Source: Muribaculaceae bacterium (GTDB taxonomy: Bacteria > Bacteroidota > Bacteroidia > Bacteroidales > Muribaculaceae). From it: 17,369 nucleotides of DNA. Location: positions 1-17,369 of the forward strand of contig VSPF01000044.1 of NCBI GenBank assembly GCA_009775195.1. The letters run 5' to 3'. The notes beneath the pieces are model-generated. The model made no database searches. It had not been told where the DNA came from and worked only from the letters and a program-made list of their open reading frames with translations. Made by a program: the position numbers and the translations under genes. The number at the start of each line of letters is the position of its first letter. Positions within the stretch are counted from its first letter, which is position 1. Shown here piece after piece: positions 1-7,032 of the stretch.

Positions 1-311
1 CGTCAAGCTATACGCCTGAAATTTTAACACTTCATCCTCTCGGTTTTAACAAATGCACCGTACTTTCGGCTTGACCCTTTTGAATAAGAAGGGCTAATGA
101 TAGGAGCGCCATGCACCTACCTCTGCTATGCGCCGCCACGGCTATGGCTCGCCTCGGAGAGTAGAGCTCCAATCATTAGCACCCCTACCTATCACAAAAA
201 ATTTTTTGTACTTTTTGACTTTATGTCTTTATGTTTCTTCGGTTCATAGACTGTGACCCCTTATATCGGAGCTGGCGAGATGGATAGGGGTGGTGGCACA
301 TAGAAAGCAAT
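1..311. other. Gene-free AT-rich stretch
   Basis: I see no convincing coding region here. The reading frames are short and lack a plausible start or family resemblance. The stretch holds the long imperfect hairpin at 93-180 (listed separately) and a perfect 16-bp AT palindrome, ACAAAAAATTTTTTGT, at 194-209. The remainder, 210-311, shows nothing I can name. The left edge is the window boundary, so a feature that began further left could be cut. Confidence 0.5.
93..180. repeat. Long imperfect hairpin (structured element)
   Basis: GCTAATGAT at 93-101 pairs perfectly with ATCATTAGC at 172-180. After a single A/A mismatch, GGAGC at 103-107 pairs with GCTCC at 166-170. Further in, CTA plus CTCT (117-119, 121-124) can pair with AGAG plus TAG (158-164) with one bulged base. 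A small GCCG/CGGC hairpin (132-135, 139-142) sits near the tip, and GCTATG is repeated at 125-130 and 141-146. The layered pairing suggests a structured RNA, a terminator-like cruciform or a small miniature element. The strand cannot be decided, because no clear promoter or T-run is attached. Confidence 0.45.
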
Positions 312-313
312 CT

Positions 314-352
314 AAAAAGGGAAGTCGGATAATGCTCACGCACAATCCGACT
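314..352 (-). terminator. Intrinsic terminator of the tRNA-His unit
   Basis: On the minus strand AGTCGGAT (rc of 345-352) pairs with ATCCGACT (rc of 323-330) across a 14-base loop. The stem is followed by TCCC and a TTTTT run (rc of 314-318). It lies about 20 bases beyond the 3' end of tRNA-His, as expected for a short monocistronic tRNA transcript. One arm and part of the loop repeat 11 bases of the tRNA-His anticodon arm. Confidence 0.6.
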
Positions 353-374
353 CAAAATGGGGAATAATTTGCTA

Positions 375-452
<78 letters not shown>

Positions 453-467
453 ATTTGTTTTGCGGTG

Positions 468-528
468 CAAAGTTACGCCAAAATATCGGCCCATGCAAAT
501 TTTTCCTTAACTTTTTTTGAAAAATTTT
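468..528 (-). promoter_or_regulatory. tRNA-His promoter with UP-like element
   Basis: Reading the minus strand, the -7 box TAACTTTG is at 468-475 and TTG at 496-498 is the -33 element, with 20 bases between. Further upstream lies AAAATTTTTCAAAAAAAG (rc of 511-528), 12 bases before TTG. The same three parts with the same 12-base gap occur in front of tRNA-Val at the right end of the window, so this is probably a stable-RNA promoter with an A/T-tract UP element. Initiation is expected about 5-7 bases past the -7 box, giving a very short leader before the tRNA 5' end at 452. Confidence 0.8.
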
Positions 529-532
529 ACAT

Positions 533-2530
533 TCACTTGGTTTTGAGCACTATTCCGGCCGAGGGCAGGATGGTGACAGGCACACTACCGTCGGCATTGA
601 CAGTGATTTCGCTTACCGCCGGCACGAAGTCGGTGGCAAGCGGAAGGCGCTTGTCGGCTTTCTTCATCTCCTTGCGTGCGGCAGTAGTGTACGAGTCAGA
701 GTAGAAACTTACCTTCTTGCCGGCCAGCATGGGCAAGGCGAGGTCGAGCTTGAGAGGCTTGTCGGTAGCATTGACACCGCCGACATACCAGTCCATGCCG
801 CGACGACGTGCAAGCACGACATATTTACCCGGATAGCCATCGACAAACACGGTCTCGTCCCAAGTGGTAGGCACGTCCTTGAGGTAATCGATACACAGCC
901 CGGGAGCGTCGGCAAGGTTGTTGGGAGCGAGGGCAAAGTTCTGGATGCTGTTCTGATAGAGTATGGTAAGGGCAAGCTGGAAAATATCGGAAGTACGACG
1001 ATAGTTTCCGCCGTCGTTGCCGCGATTCATGCGCTTGTTCATAAACGTGCCGCCATATTCCATCGAGCCCACGGCATTGCGGATAAAGGGATGCAGGGTG
1101 GCGTTGAAAGCCTCCATATCGCAGAAATGCTGCTGGAAAATCAAGTTTTCAGAAGCCAGCACGGCCTCGCTGCCTACATAATTGGGGTACATCCGTTCCC
1201 AGCCGCGAGGCAACGTGCAGCCGTGGAAGATTATCATCAGGCCGTAGTCGTTGGCATCTGACAATATGTCTTCGTAGAGCTTCATGGTCTGCTGTTTGTC
1301 GCCGCCGAAGAAGTCGACCTTGAGACCTTTAACGCCATGCTCTTTGAGCCACTTCATCTCTTTTTTACGCGCGATGGTGTTGGCCATGATGTTGACAGGG
1401 CCCTGCACGGTGTCGTTCCAGTAGCCATTGGAGTTATACCACAAGAAGAGTTCCACACCTTTCGAACGGGCATATTTGAGCAACTCCTCCATGCGCTTGT
1501 AGCCGATATTGGTATCCCAGAAGGCATCGACGAGGCAGTATTTGTAGCCCATGGCGGCGGCGAAGTCGATAAACGCCACCTGGTCATCATAGTTGGCACT
1601 ATCGTCCTGCCACAAAATCCAGCTCCATGTGCTCTTGCCGGGCACATATTCGGTCGAAGCCTCGTAGAGCGGGTCAACGACGTCGAACGGGATAGTGGTC
1701 TCGACTATCGGGGCAAGGTCGGCACCGACAGTAATCGTGCGCCACGGCGTGACGCCGGGCAGGGTGATGCCAGGACTAACGGTGCCGTTGTGATTATTCT
1801 CGGCCTCCTGTGGGAAGGCGATGGTATATATGCCCTCGCTGTCGCCGTCGCTCAGGCGAGAACCGCAATACGCGCTGTTGACACCTGTCTCCGACACGAG
1901 TGCCCAGCCCTTGTCGCCGATGTGGAACAAGACCGGGAAGGTGTACCCTACCCCGTATTTCGAAGGCGTAGACAGGGCCTGGTCGGCATTATACTCTTCC
2001 TCGTAGCTCGGTTTCGACCGCTTCCAACCAATCAAAGGCGTTGACTGCGGCGAGAGGAAAGTGGTCGTGACCGAGGGGAAATTAAAGCCCGTTGCCTCTT
2101 TCTCGACCACGCAGGCCCGGTGGCCGTCGGTCTGGGGCAGTTCGTAGCGCAGGGCCACGTCGTTGTCGCTCACGCGGAATACAACGTCGAGCTGTCTTCC
2201 CTTAGCATCGGCCATGGTATAGCGCGCCTCGTTGGCGACATAGCGGTTATTGCTCGACTTGATACGGTCTTGGTGATAGACCTTGTCGATTTTCGACTCT
2301 TTGACATCTTTGATTGAAAGCCCCTTAGTATAATCGGCCAAGTCTGTCACAAGCCCTAATGGCGAGGGTTCGAGCATGGTATTGCCGTCGTATGTCACTA
2401 CGTAGGTTGGCGACCCGGCGCCATTAATGTCTACGGTCACTACGAGGCGGCCGTCGGGGCTGCTGACAGTATTGCCCGCCGCACACCCCAAGGCACAAAG
2501 CAGGGTGGATAATGTGATGTGTTTTTTCAT
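533..2530 (-). CDS. GH97 family alpha-glycosidase, exported
   Basis: This 665-residue protein belongs to glycoside hydrolase family 97, enzymes that release alpha-linked glucose or galactose from oligosaccharides in the Bacteroidota periplasm. It starts with a signal sequence (basic MKKH, hydrophobic stretch to about residue 16). The LGC at 14-16 might instead be a weak lipobox. Residues 20-280 match the N-terminal beta-sandwich, about 281-560 the (beta/alpha)8 barrel, and the rest the C-terminal beta domain; the length is normal for the family. GLKVDFFGG places D406 where retaining GH97 members carry the nucleophile, and E455 in YVGSEAV is a candidate acid/base. This favours the retaining, alpha-galactosidase-like branch over SusB-type inverting alpha-glucosidases; that assignment is inferred from recalled motifs. 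It is divergent from the GH43 gene and has a TATCTTTG box 21 bases before its ATG. Confidence 0.92.
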   Translation of the reverse strand: MKKHITLSTLLCALGCAAGNTVSSPDGRLVVTVDINGAGSPTYVVTYDGNTMLEPSPLGLVTDLADYTKGLSIKDVKESKIDKVYHQDRIKSSNNRYVANEARYTMADAKGRQLDVVFRVSDNDVALRYELPQTDGHRACVVEKEATGFNFPSVTTTFLSPQSTPLIGWKRSKPSYEEEYNADQALSTPSKYGVGYTFPVLFHIGDKGWALVSETGVNSAYCGSRLSDGDSEGIYTIAFPQEAENNHNGTVSPGITLPGVTPWRTITVGADLAPIVETTIPFDVVDPLYEASTEYVPGKSTWSWILWQDDSANYDDQVAFIDFAAAMGYKYCLVDAFWDTNIGYKRMEELLKYARSKGVELFLWYNSNGYWNDTVQGPVNIMANTIARKKEMKWLKEHGVKGLKVDFFGGDKQQTMKLYEDILSDANDYGLMIIFHGCTLPRGWERMYPNYVGSEAVLASENLIFQQHFCDMEAFNATLHPFIRNAVGSMEYGGTFMNKRMNRGNDGGNYRRTSDIFQLALTILYQNSIQNFALAPNNLADAPGLCIDYLKDVPTTWDETVFVDGYPGKYVVLARRRGMDWYVGGVNATDKPLKLDLALPMLAGKKVSFYSDSYTTAARKEMKKADKRLPLATDFVPAVSEITVNADGSVPVTILPSAGIVLKTK

Positions 2531-2550
2531 GCGGTATTCAATTTGGCTTA

Positions 2551-2558
2551 CAAAGATA
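2551..2558 (-). promoter_or_regulatory. -7 box of the GH97 gene
   Basis: The minus strand reads TATCTTTG, a full match to TAnnTTTG, ending 20 bases before the ATG of the GH97 gene. Nineteen bases further upstream there is only TTT in place of TTG, so the -33 element is weak. That suits a promoter that needs an activator. Confidence 0.6.
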
Positions 2559-2648
2559 ACAGATATTTAGGTTATAAAAAAGAGGCGCGGTTCTTTCGAC
2601 AGGTGTGTTCTATGGATGAATCAATCATTTTGCGAGGTCATTTTGGGC

Positions 2649-2694
2649 ATTTTGAAATATTCGAATACATATTCTATCAATTGGAATACAAAAT
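2649..2694. promoter_or_regulatory. Cluster of TATTC/GAATA half-sites (candidate operator)
   Basis: Four copies of a 5-base half-site lie within 31 bases: TATTC 2658-2662, GAATA 2663-2667, TATTC 2670-2674 and GAATA 2684-2688. They are flanked by ATTTTG at 2649-2654 and its reverse complement CAAAAT at 2689-2694. The group ends 16 bases before the -7 box of the GH43 unit, a normal place for an activator of a promoter with a poor -33 element. The regulator is not in the window; the operator role is inference. Confidence 0.35.
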
Positions 2695-2709
2695 AACCCA
2701 AAACTTTAC

Positions 2710-2717
2710 TAACTTTG
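2710..2717 (+). promoter_or_regulatory. -7 box upstream of the GH43 gene
   Basis: TAACTTTG matches the Bacteroidota -7 consensus and directs transcription towards the GH43 gene. No TTG stands at 19-20 bases upstream. If it is the promoter, the 5' leader is about 190 bases, long for this group, and contains the 24-bp palindrome and a possible upstream ORF. Confidence 0.5.
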
Positions 2718-2769
2718 TAGTGTCAAGAAAAGCACAGCACCCCAGTGGCGGTAAGTATGCCCATACGCC

Positions 2770-2916
2770 ATGAAAAACGGAAAAAAGCGATGGAAAATTG
2801 TCTGGTCATATCAGCCATATACGTATCGCCGACATCGGCATCGATGCCGATGTCTACAGCCCCGTCGTGAATACCAGGCAAGGAAACAAAACAATAATAT
2901 AAACACAGTACAATGA
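2770..2916 (+). CDS. Possible 48-residue upstream ORF (unproven)
   Basis: An ATG at 2770 opens a frame of 48 codons that ends in TGA at 2914-2916, overlapping the GH43 start codon as ATGA. The product would be very basic, with many Arg, His and Lys residues, a tryptophan pair near the start (RWKIVW, residues 7-12) and an Asn-rich tail. It matches no family I know. The ATGA overlap is what translational coupling would look like, but the frame runs through the 24-bp palindrome and its composition is odd, so it may be chance. A second frame over the same DNA also looks protein-like but has no ATG. I treat this as a leader ORF candidate only. Confidence 0.2.
   Translation: MKNGKKRWKIVWSYQPYTYRRHRHRCRCLQPRREYQARKQNNNINTVQ
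2831..2854. repeat. Perfect 24-bp palindrome in the GH43 leader
   Basis: GACATCGGCATC at 2831-2842 is followed directly by its exact reverse complement GATGCCGATGTC at 2843-2854. In RNA it would fold into a 10-bp stem capped by TCGA, 58 bases before the GH43 start codon. There is no T-run after it, so it is not an intrinsic terminator. An 8-bp palindrome, ATACGTAT, lies just upstream at 2819-2826. It could be an operator or an mRNA structure that controls or protects the message. Confidence 0.6.
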
Positions 2917-4007
2917 GATTCAGAACATTATTCACAATCGTAATGAGTGCTGCGGCCATGGCAGCCTTTGCCGTGGAGATGCCTTTTATAGCCGGTGAGA
3001 AATTTCCCGACACCGATGGGCGGCATATCAACGCCCACGGCGGGGGTATTATGACCAAGGACGGCACATACTATTGGTATGGAGAGCACCGGGGCGACGG
3101 CACCCCAGGCAGCGGCCAAAAAGGGGTAGCCCTATACACATCTGACAACCTACGCGACTGGACAAACAGGGGCATAGTGCTTGCCATGAGCGACACAGAG
3201 GGTGACATACTCGAAAAAGGAGGTATCATCGAACGACCCAAAGTATTATATTGCCCCAATACAGGGAAATATGTAATGTGGTTCCACCACGAGCTCAAGG
3301 GCCGTGGCTATGGCGCAGCCCATAGCGCCGTCGCCATTGCCGACAGCCCCTACGGGCCATTCAGACTCATAGAGAGCAGCCGTGTCAACCCCGGCATCAT
3401 GCCCGAAAACCTCGATACGGAAGCCCGTAACAAAACGTGGGCCAAAGACCTCGAATGGTGGACCCCGCAATGGCGCGAGGCCGTCGGCGAGGGCCTGTTT
3501 ACTATCCGCGACCTCGAAGGCGGACAAATGGCCCGCGACCAAGGCGTATTCGTTGACGACGACGGCAAGGCATACCACATATATTCCTCGGAAGAAAACC
3601 TTACGCTCCAGATAGCCGAACTCGACCCGACCTACACGCGCCACACGGGCCGCTATGTGCGTCTCTTTCCCGGCGGCCACAACGAGGCACCGGCAATGTT
3701 CAAGCACGACGGCACCTACTGGTTAATCACGTCGGGCTGCACAGGCTGGGACCCCAACGAGGCAAGACTAATGAAGGCCAAGAACATCTTCGGCCCGTGG
3801 GAACAGCTCCCCAACCCCTGCCGTGGTGAAAAAGCCGAAAAGACATATCTCGGCCAAAGCACATTCGTGATGAACAACGACGGCCGCTACACCTTCATGG
3901 CCGACGTATGGAACCCCAAATGCCTTGCCGACTCGCGCCACCTGTGGCTGCCCATAGAGTTCGAGGCCGACGGCACGCCTTATATCAATTCGCCTTACAA
4001 TAAATAA
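2913..4007 (+). CDS. GH43 family glycosidase (subfamily 24/34-like), exported
   Basis: This 364-residue protein has a clear signal peptide (MRFR then a hydrophobic stretch, probable cleavage after AFA at residue 20) and a single five-bladed beta-propeller. The opening INAHGGGI motif (39-46) with TYYWYGEH (52-59), IERPKVLY (106-113), GGQMARDQ (203-210) and HNEAPAMF (256-263) are those of GH43 proteins related to exo-beta-1,3-galactanases and Bacteroides subfamily 34 enzymes. Candidate catalytic residues are E107, E258 and Q315 (YLGQSTF); the usual GH43 Asp base near the N-terminus is absent. Substrate is likely a galactan or arabinogalactan side chain, but arabinofuranosidase or beta-galactosidase activity are both possible. 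It is followed 14 bases later by the GH105/DUF2264 gene, so the two form an operon. Confidence 0.85.
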   Translation: MRFRTLFTIVMSAAAMAAFAVEMPFIAGEKFPDTDGRHINAHGGGIMTKDGTYYWYGEHRGDGTPGSGQKGVALYTSDNLRDWTNRGIVLAMSDTEGDILEKGGIIERPKVLYCPNTGKYVMWFHHELKGRGYGAAHSAVAIADSPYGPFRLIESSRVNPGIMPENLDTEARNKTWAKDLEWWTPQWREAVGEGLFTIRDLEGGQMARDQGVFVDDDGKAYHIYSSEENLTLQIAELDPTYTRHTGRYVRLFPGGHNEAPAMFKHDGTYWLITSGCTGWDPNEARLMKAKNIFGPWEQLPNPCRGEKAEKTYLGQSTFVMNNDGRYTFMADVWNPKCLADSRHLWLPIEFEADGTPYINSPYNK

Positions 4008-4021
4008 TACCACATAAACCA

Positions 4022-6334
4022 ATGAGAAAAACAATAGTAACACTGCTTGCCCTCGCCCTGAGCGTATGCTCCCTCGACGGCGCGGCCAAGCCGGTGAAAG
4101 AATCGAAAGCCGTGCGCGACATCATCGCCAAGGTCAACGACCATTGGCAGGCCACAAACGCGCCCGAGACACGCGCCTTCTGGGACAACGCCGCATACCA
4201 TACCGGCAACATGGAGGCATACTTCCTGACTGGCAACGACGCCTGGCGCGAGTATTCGGAGAAATGGGCCGAACACAACCAGTGGAAAGGCGCCAAGAGC
4301 GACGACCGCAGCAAATGGAAATACAACTACGGCGAGACCGACGAGCATGTGCTCTTCGGCGACTGGCAGATTTGCTTCCAGACATATGCCGACCTCTACA
4401 AAATCCTTCCCGACGACCGCCGCATACGCCGCGCAAAAGAGGTGATGGAATATGAAATGTCGACCCCGGTCAATGATTACTGGTGGTGGTCGGACGGCCT
4501 CTACATGGTCATGCCCGTAATGACCAAGATGTACAAGATTACCGGCAACGGCAAATACCTCGACAAGCTGTACACTTACCTGACTGTCAGCGACAGCATC
4601 ATGTACGACGCCGACGAGGGACTTTACTACCGCGACGCCAAGTACGTCTACCCCAAGCACAAGAGCGCCAACGGCAAGAAAGACTTCTGGGCACGCGGCG
4701 ACGGCTGGGTGCTTGCCGGCCTGGCGAAGGTGCTCAAAGACCTGCCCGCAGACTACAAGCACCGCAAATTCTTCGAGGACAAATATGTAAAGATGGCCGA
4801 CGCCGTCGTAGCCCTGCAGCAGCCCGAGGGCTACTGGACGCGCTCGATGGCCGACCCCGACCATGCCCCCGGCTACGAGACCAGCGGCACGGCATTCTTT
4901 ACATACGGCCTTCTCTGGGGCATCAACAACGGCTACCTCAAAGACCCCAAATATCTCGACGCGGTCCAAAAGGGCTGGAACTACCTGTCGAAAATCGCCC
5001 TGCAAAAAGACGGCTCGGTAGGCTACGTGCAACCCATCGGCGAGAAAGCCATACCCGGGCAGGTAGTCGACGTAAAGTCGACCTCTAACTTCGGCACCGG
5101 CGCCTTCCTGCTTGCAGCTTGCGAGTATGTGCGCTTCCTCGAAAAAGACAGCAATGCCGACCGCGCCTACTGGGTAGACCTGGCCTATAAAATGGCCGAA
5201 CCCGTGCTGAAAAACATGGCCGAGGGCAAACTGCAGGCCAATATGCAGGTCGAGGTAAGCCCCAACTGGGACGGCCGCGACAAGCGCGTGACGTACATGG
5301 AGACTTTCGGCCGCCTCTTGGCCGGCATCGCTCCCTGGCTGGCACTTCCTGACGACAATACCGCCGAGGGCGCCAAACGCAAACAACTGCGCGAGTGGGC
5401 CCTGGCAAGCTACAAGAACGCCGTCGACCCCGAGAGCCCCGACTACCTGTTGTGGCGCGGCCACGGCCAGGCACTTGTCGATGCCGCATACGTGGCCGAG
5501 TCGTTCCTCAGGGCTTACGACACACTGTGGGTGCCCCTCGACGACGTGACAAAGAAACGCTATATCGAAGAGTTCACACAGCTTCGCCGTGTCGACCCAC
5601 CCTATACCAACTGGCTCCTCTTCTCGTCGACAATCGAGAGCCTTCTTGCCAAGGTAGGAGCCGAGTGCGACGAATACCGTGTCAACTCGGCCATACGCAA
5701 GACCGAGGAGTGGTACACCGGCGACGGCTGGTATGCCGACGGCCCGTCGTTTGCCTTCGACTACTATAGCAGCTACGTCTTCCACCCCATGTATCTCGAG
5801 ACCCTCAAGACCATGAAAGACAGCGGCCGACGCACACGCATACACTACGGCAAGTACTACGACCGCGCCCTCAAACGCACCCAGAAATTTGCCCTCGTGC
5901 TCGAACGCCTTATCTCTCCCGAAGGCACCTTCCCGGTTTTCGGCCGTTCTATCCCCTACCGCATGGCAACCATGCAGCCCCTGGCCATGATGGCGTGGTA
6001 TGAGAAACTGCCCGACGGACTCACCAACGGCCAGGTACGCGCCGCCCTGACGCAGGTGATGCACAATATGTACGACGGCAAGGAGAATTTCAACGAAGGC
6101 GGCTTCCTGACCATAGGCTTTGCCGGCCGTCAGCCCAACGTGGCCGACTGGTACACCAACAACGGCTCGCTCTATATGACCTCGCTCGCCTTCCTGCCCC
6201 TCGGCCTGCCGGCCACTCACCCCTTCTGGACCGACGCCCCCTTGGCATGGACATCGCAGAAGGCATGGGGCGGAAAACCCTTCCCCAAAGACCACCACTG
6301 GGGCGACGGACAGGCCACTCCCGACCTTTTCTAA
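4022..6334 (+). CDS. GH105 + DUF2264 (GH154-like) fusion, exported
   Basis: The 770-residue protein joins two (alpha/alpha)-barrel domains. After a signal peptide (to about residue 22), residues 30-395 match GH105 unsaturated glucuronyl/galacturonyl hydrolases: YWWWSDGLYM carries D158, the expected catalytic Asp, and FWARGDGWVLAGL (222-234) is the family hallmark. Residues about 400-770 match DUF2264: METFGRLLAGIAPWL (426-440), NWLLFSSTIE (530-539) and GDGWYADGPSFAFDYYSSYV (567-586). As I recall, DUF2264 proteins founded CAZy family GH154, beta-glucuronidases acting on arabinogalactan. One half would then remove unsaturated uronates left by lyases and the other saturated glucuronate. Both halves look complete and no frameshift is visible at the join. 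It closes the operon with GH43 and has a strong terminator 40 bases after its TAA. Confidence 0.88.
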   Translation: MRKTIVTLLALALSVCSLDGAAKPVKESKAVRDIIAKVNDHWQATNAPETRAFWDNAAYHTGNMEAYFLTGNDAWREYSEKWAEHNQWKGAKSDDRSKWKYNYGETDEHVLFGDWQICFQTYADLYKILPDDRRIRRAKEVMEYEMSTPVNDYWWWSDGLYMVMPVMTKMYKITGNGKYLDKLYTYLTVSDSIMYDADEGLYYRDAKYVYPKHKSANGKKDFWARGDGWVLAGLAKVLKDLPADYKHRKFFEDKYVKMADAVVALQQPEGYWTRSMADPDHAPGYETSGTAFFTYGLLWGINNGYLKDPKYLDAVQKGWNYLSKIALQKDGSVGYVQPIGEKAIPGQVVDVKSTSNFGTGAFLLAACEYVRFLEKDSNADRAYWVDLAYKMAEPVLKNMAEGKLQANMQVEVSPNWDGRDKRVTYMETFGRLLAGIAPWLALPDDNTAEGAKRKQLREWALASYKNAVDPESPDYLLWRGHGQALVDAAYVAESFLRAYDTLWVPLDDVTKKRYIEEFTQLRRVDPPYTNWLLFSSTIESLLAKVGAECDEYRVNSAIRKTEEWYTGDGWYADGPSFAFDYYSSYVFHPMYLETLKTMKDSGRRTRIHYGKYYDRALKRTQKFALVLERLISPEGTFPVFGRSIPYRMATMQPLAMMAWYEKLPDGLTNGQVRAALTQVMHNMYDGKENFNEGGFLTIGFAGRQPNVADWYTNNGSLYMTSLAFLPLGLPATHPFWTDAPLAWTSQKAWGGKPFPKDHHWGDGQATPDLF

Positions 6335-6373
6335 GCCCGGCATTTCGGGACACCGGCCCGTTAAACTCATTAA

Positions 6374-6409
6374 AAACGCAGACGGCAACTTTGCCGTTTG
6401 CGTTTTTTT
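6374..6409 (+). terminator. Intrinsic terminator after the GH105/DUF2264 gene
   Basis: AAACGCAGACGGCA (6374-6387) pairs with TGCCGTTTGCGTTT (6392-6405) across an ACTT loop; 14 pairs with one G-U. It runs straight into a T-run ending at 6409. The right arm also contains the -33 TTG of the next promoter. Confidence 0.9.
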
Positions 6410-6420
6410 GATTAATTTTG
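6391..6420 (+). promoter_or_regulatory. Promoter of the DUF4290-rimM-dnaB operon
   Basis: TTG at 6391-6393, a 19-base spacer and TAATTTTG at 6413-6420 make an ideal Bacteroidota promoter. The predicted start of transcription, about 6426, precedes the ATG at 6442 and lies beyond the alternative TTG start at 6418. That decides the start of the first gene. The -33 element lies inside the hairpin of the preceding terminator. Confidence 0.75.
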
Positions 6421-6441
6421 GGGTCGAATAATATAGCTCTT

Positions 6442-7032
6442 ATGCTTACATATACCAACAGACTCAAAAAACTCATACTGCCCGAGTATGGGCGCAACAT
6501 ACAAAACATGGTGGATTACTGCACCACCATCGAAGACCGCGACGAGCGCAACATCTGCGCCGCCACCATAGTCGATGCCATGCAGACCCTCTTCCCGGCC
6601 ACAGGCGATGCCGACGAATACCGCCGCAAGCTGTGGGACCACCTTGCAATCATGAGCAATTTTACTCTTGATGTGGATTATCCCTACGAGCTTGTCGACA
6701 GGCGCGTCTTCGGCGACAAGCCCGACCCGGTGCCGGCCGAACGCCCCGGCTCGTTCCCCTACCGCCACTACGGGCGCCTCATCCCACGCCTTATCGACAC
6801 GGCATCGGCCATGGAGCCCGGCGAGGAGCGCGACGCACTTGTGACCCTGATTGCCAACCAGATGAAAAAGACACTTATGGCCAATAACCCCGAGGGCGTC
6901 GACGACATGCGCGTGCTCAACGACCTCCGTGCCATGAGCCATGGTGTCATCGAGGCCGACCCCGAGCACATATACCTGCACGAATTCAAACACGCGCCGA
7001 CACCGTCGGGCAGAAAGAAGAAAAAGAAATGA
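6442..7032 (+). CDS. DUF4290 domain protein
   Basis: This 196-residue protein belongs to DUF4290, a family restricted to Bacteroidota whose function is unknown. The N-terminal block RLKKLILPEYGRNIQNMVDY (residues 6-25), then IEDRDERN, LWDHLAIMSNF and DVDYPYEL are the conserved landmarks, and FPYRHYGRLIPRLI follows in the centre. There is no signal peptide, so it is cytoplasmic. The C-terminus is a run of five lysines after SGR. I chose the ATG at 6442 because the -7 box occupies 6413-6420; a TTG eight codons earlier overlaps that box. It opens an operon, its TGA overlapping the rimM ATG as ATGA. In relatives, as I recall, murA often lies between this gene and rimM; here it does not. Confidence 0.88.
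   Translation: MLTYTNRLKKLILPEYGRNIQNMVDYCTTIEDRDERNICAATIVDAMQTLFPATGDADEYRRKLWDHLAIMSNFTLDVDYPYELVDRRVFGDKPDPVPAERPGSFPYRHYGRLIPRLIDTASAMEPGEERDALVTLIANQMKKTLMANNPEGVDDMRVLNDLRAMSHGVIEADPEHIYLHEFKHAPTPSGRKKKKK

Noticed and set aside
1337..2044. A 235-codon plus-strand frame antisense to the GH97 gene
   Set aside because: It is a shadow of a strongly supported gene and has no domain or signal of its own.
533..6334. A complete polysaccharide utilisation locus
   Set aside because: Three exported glycosidases are present, but there is no SusC, SusD or sensor-regulator in the window. The block is bounded by a tRNA unit and a housekeeping operon, so I call it a loose CAZyme cluster.
3995..6388. 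A 797-codon open frame antisense to the GH105/DUF2264 gene
   Set aside because: It mirrors a real GC-rich gene with full domain matches. Its product is a Val/Gly/His-rich string with no family features, and no promoter precedes it.
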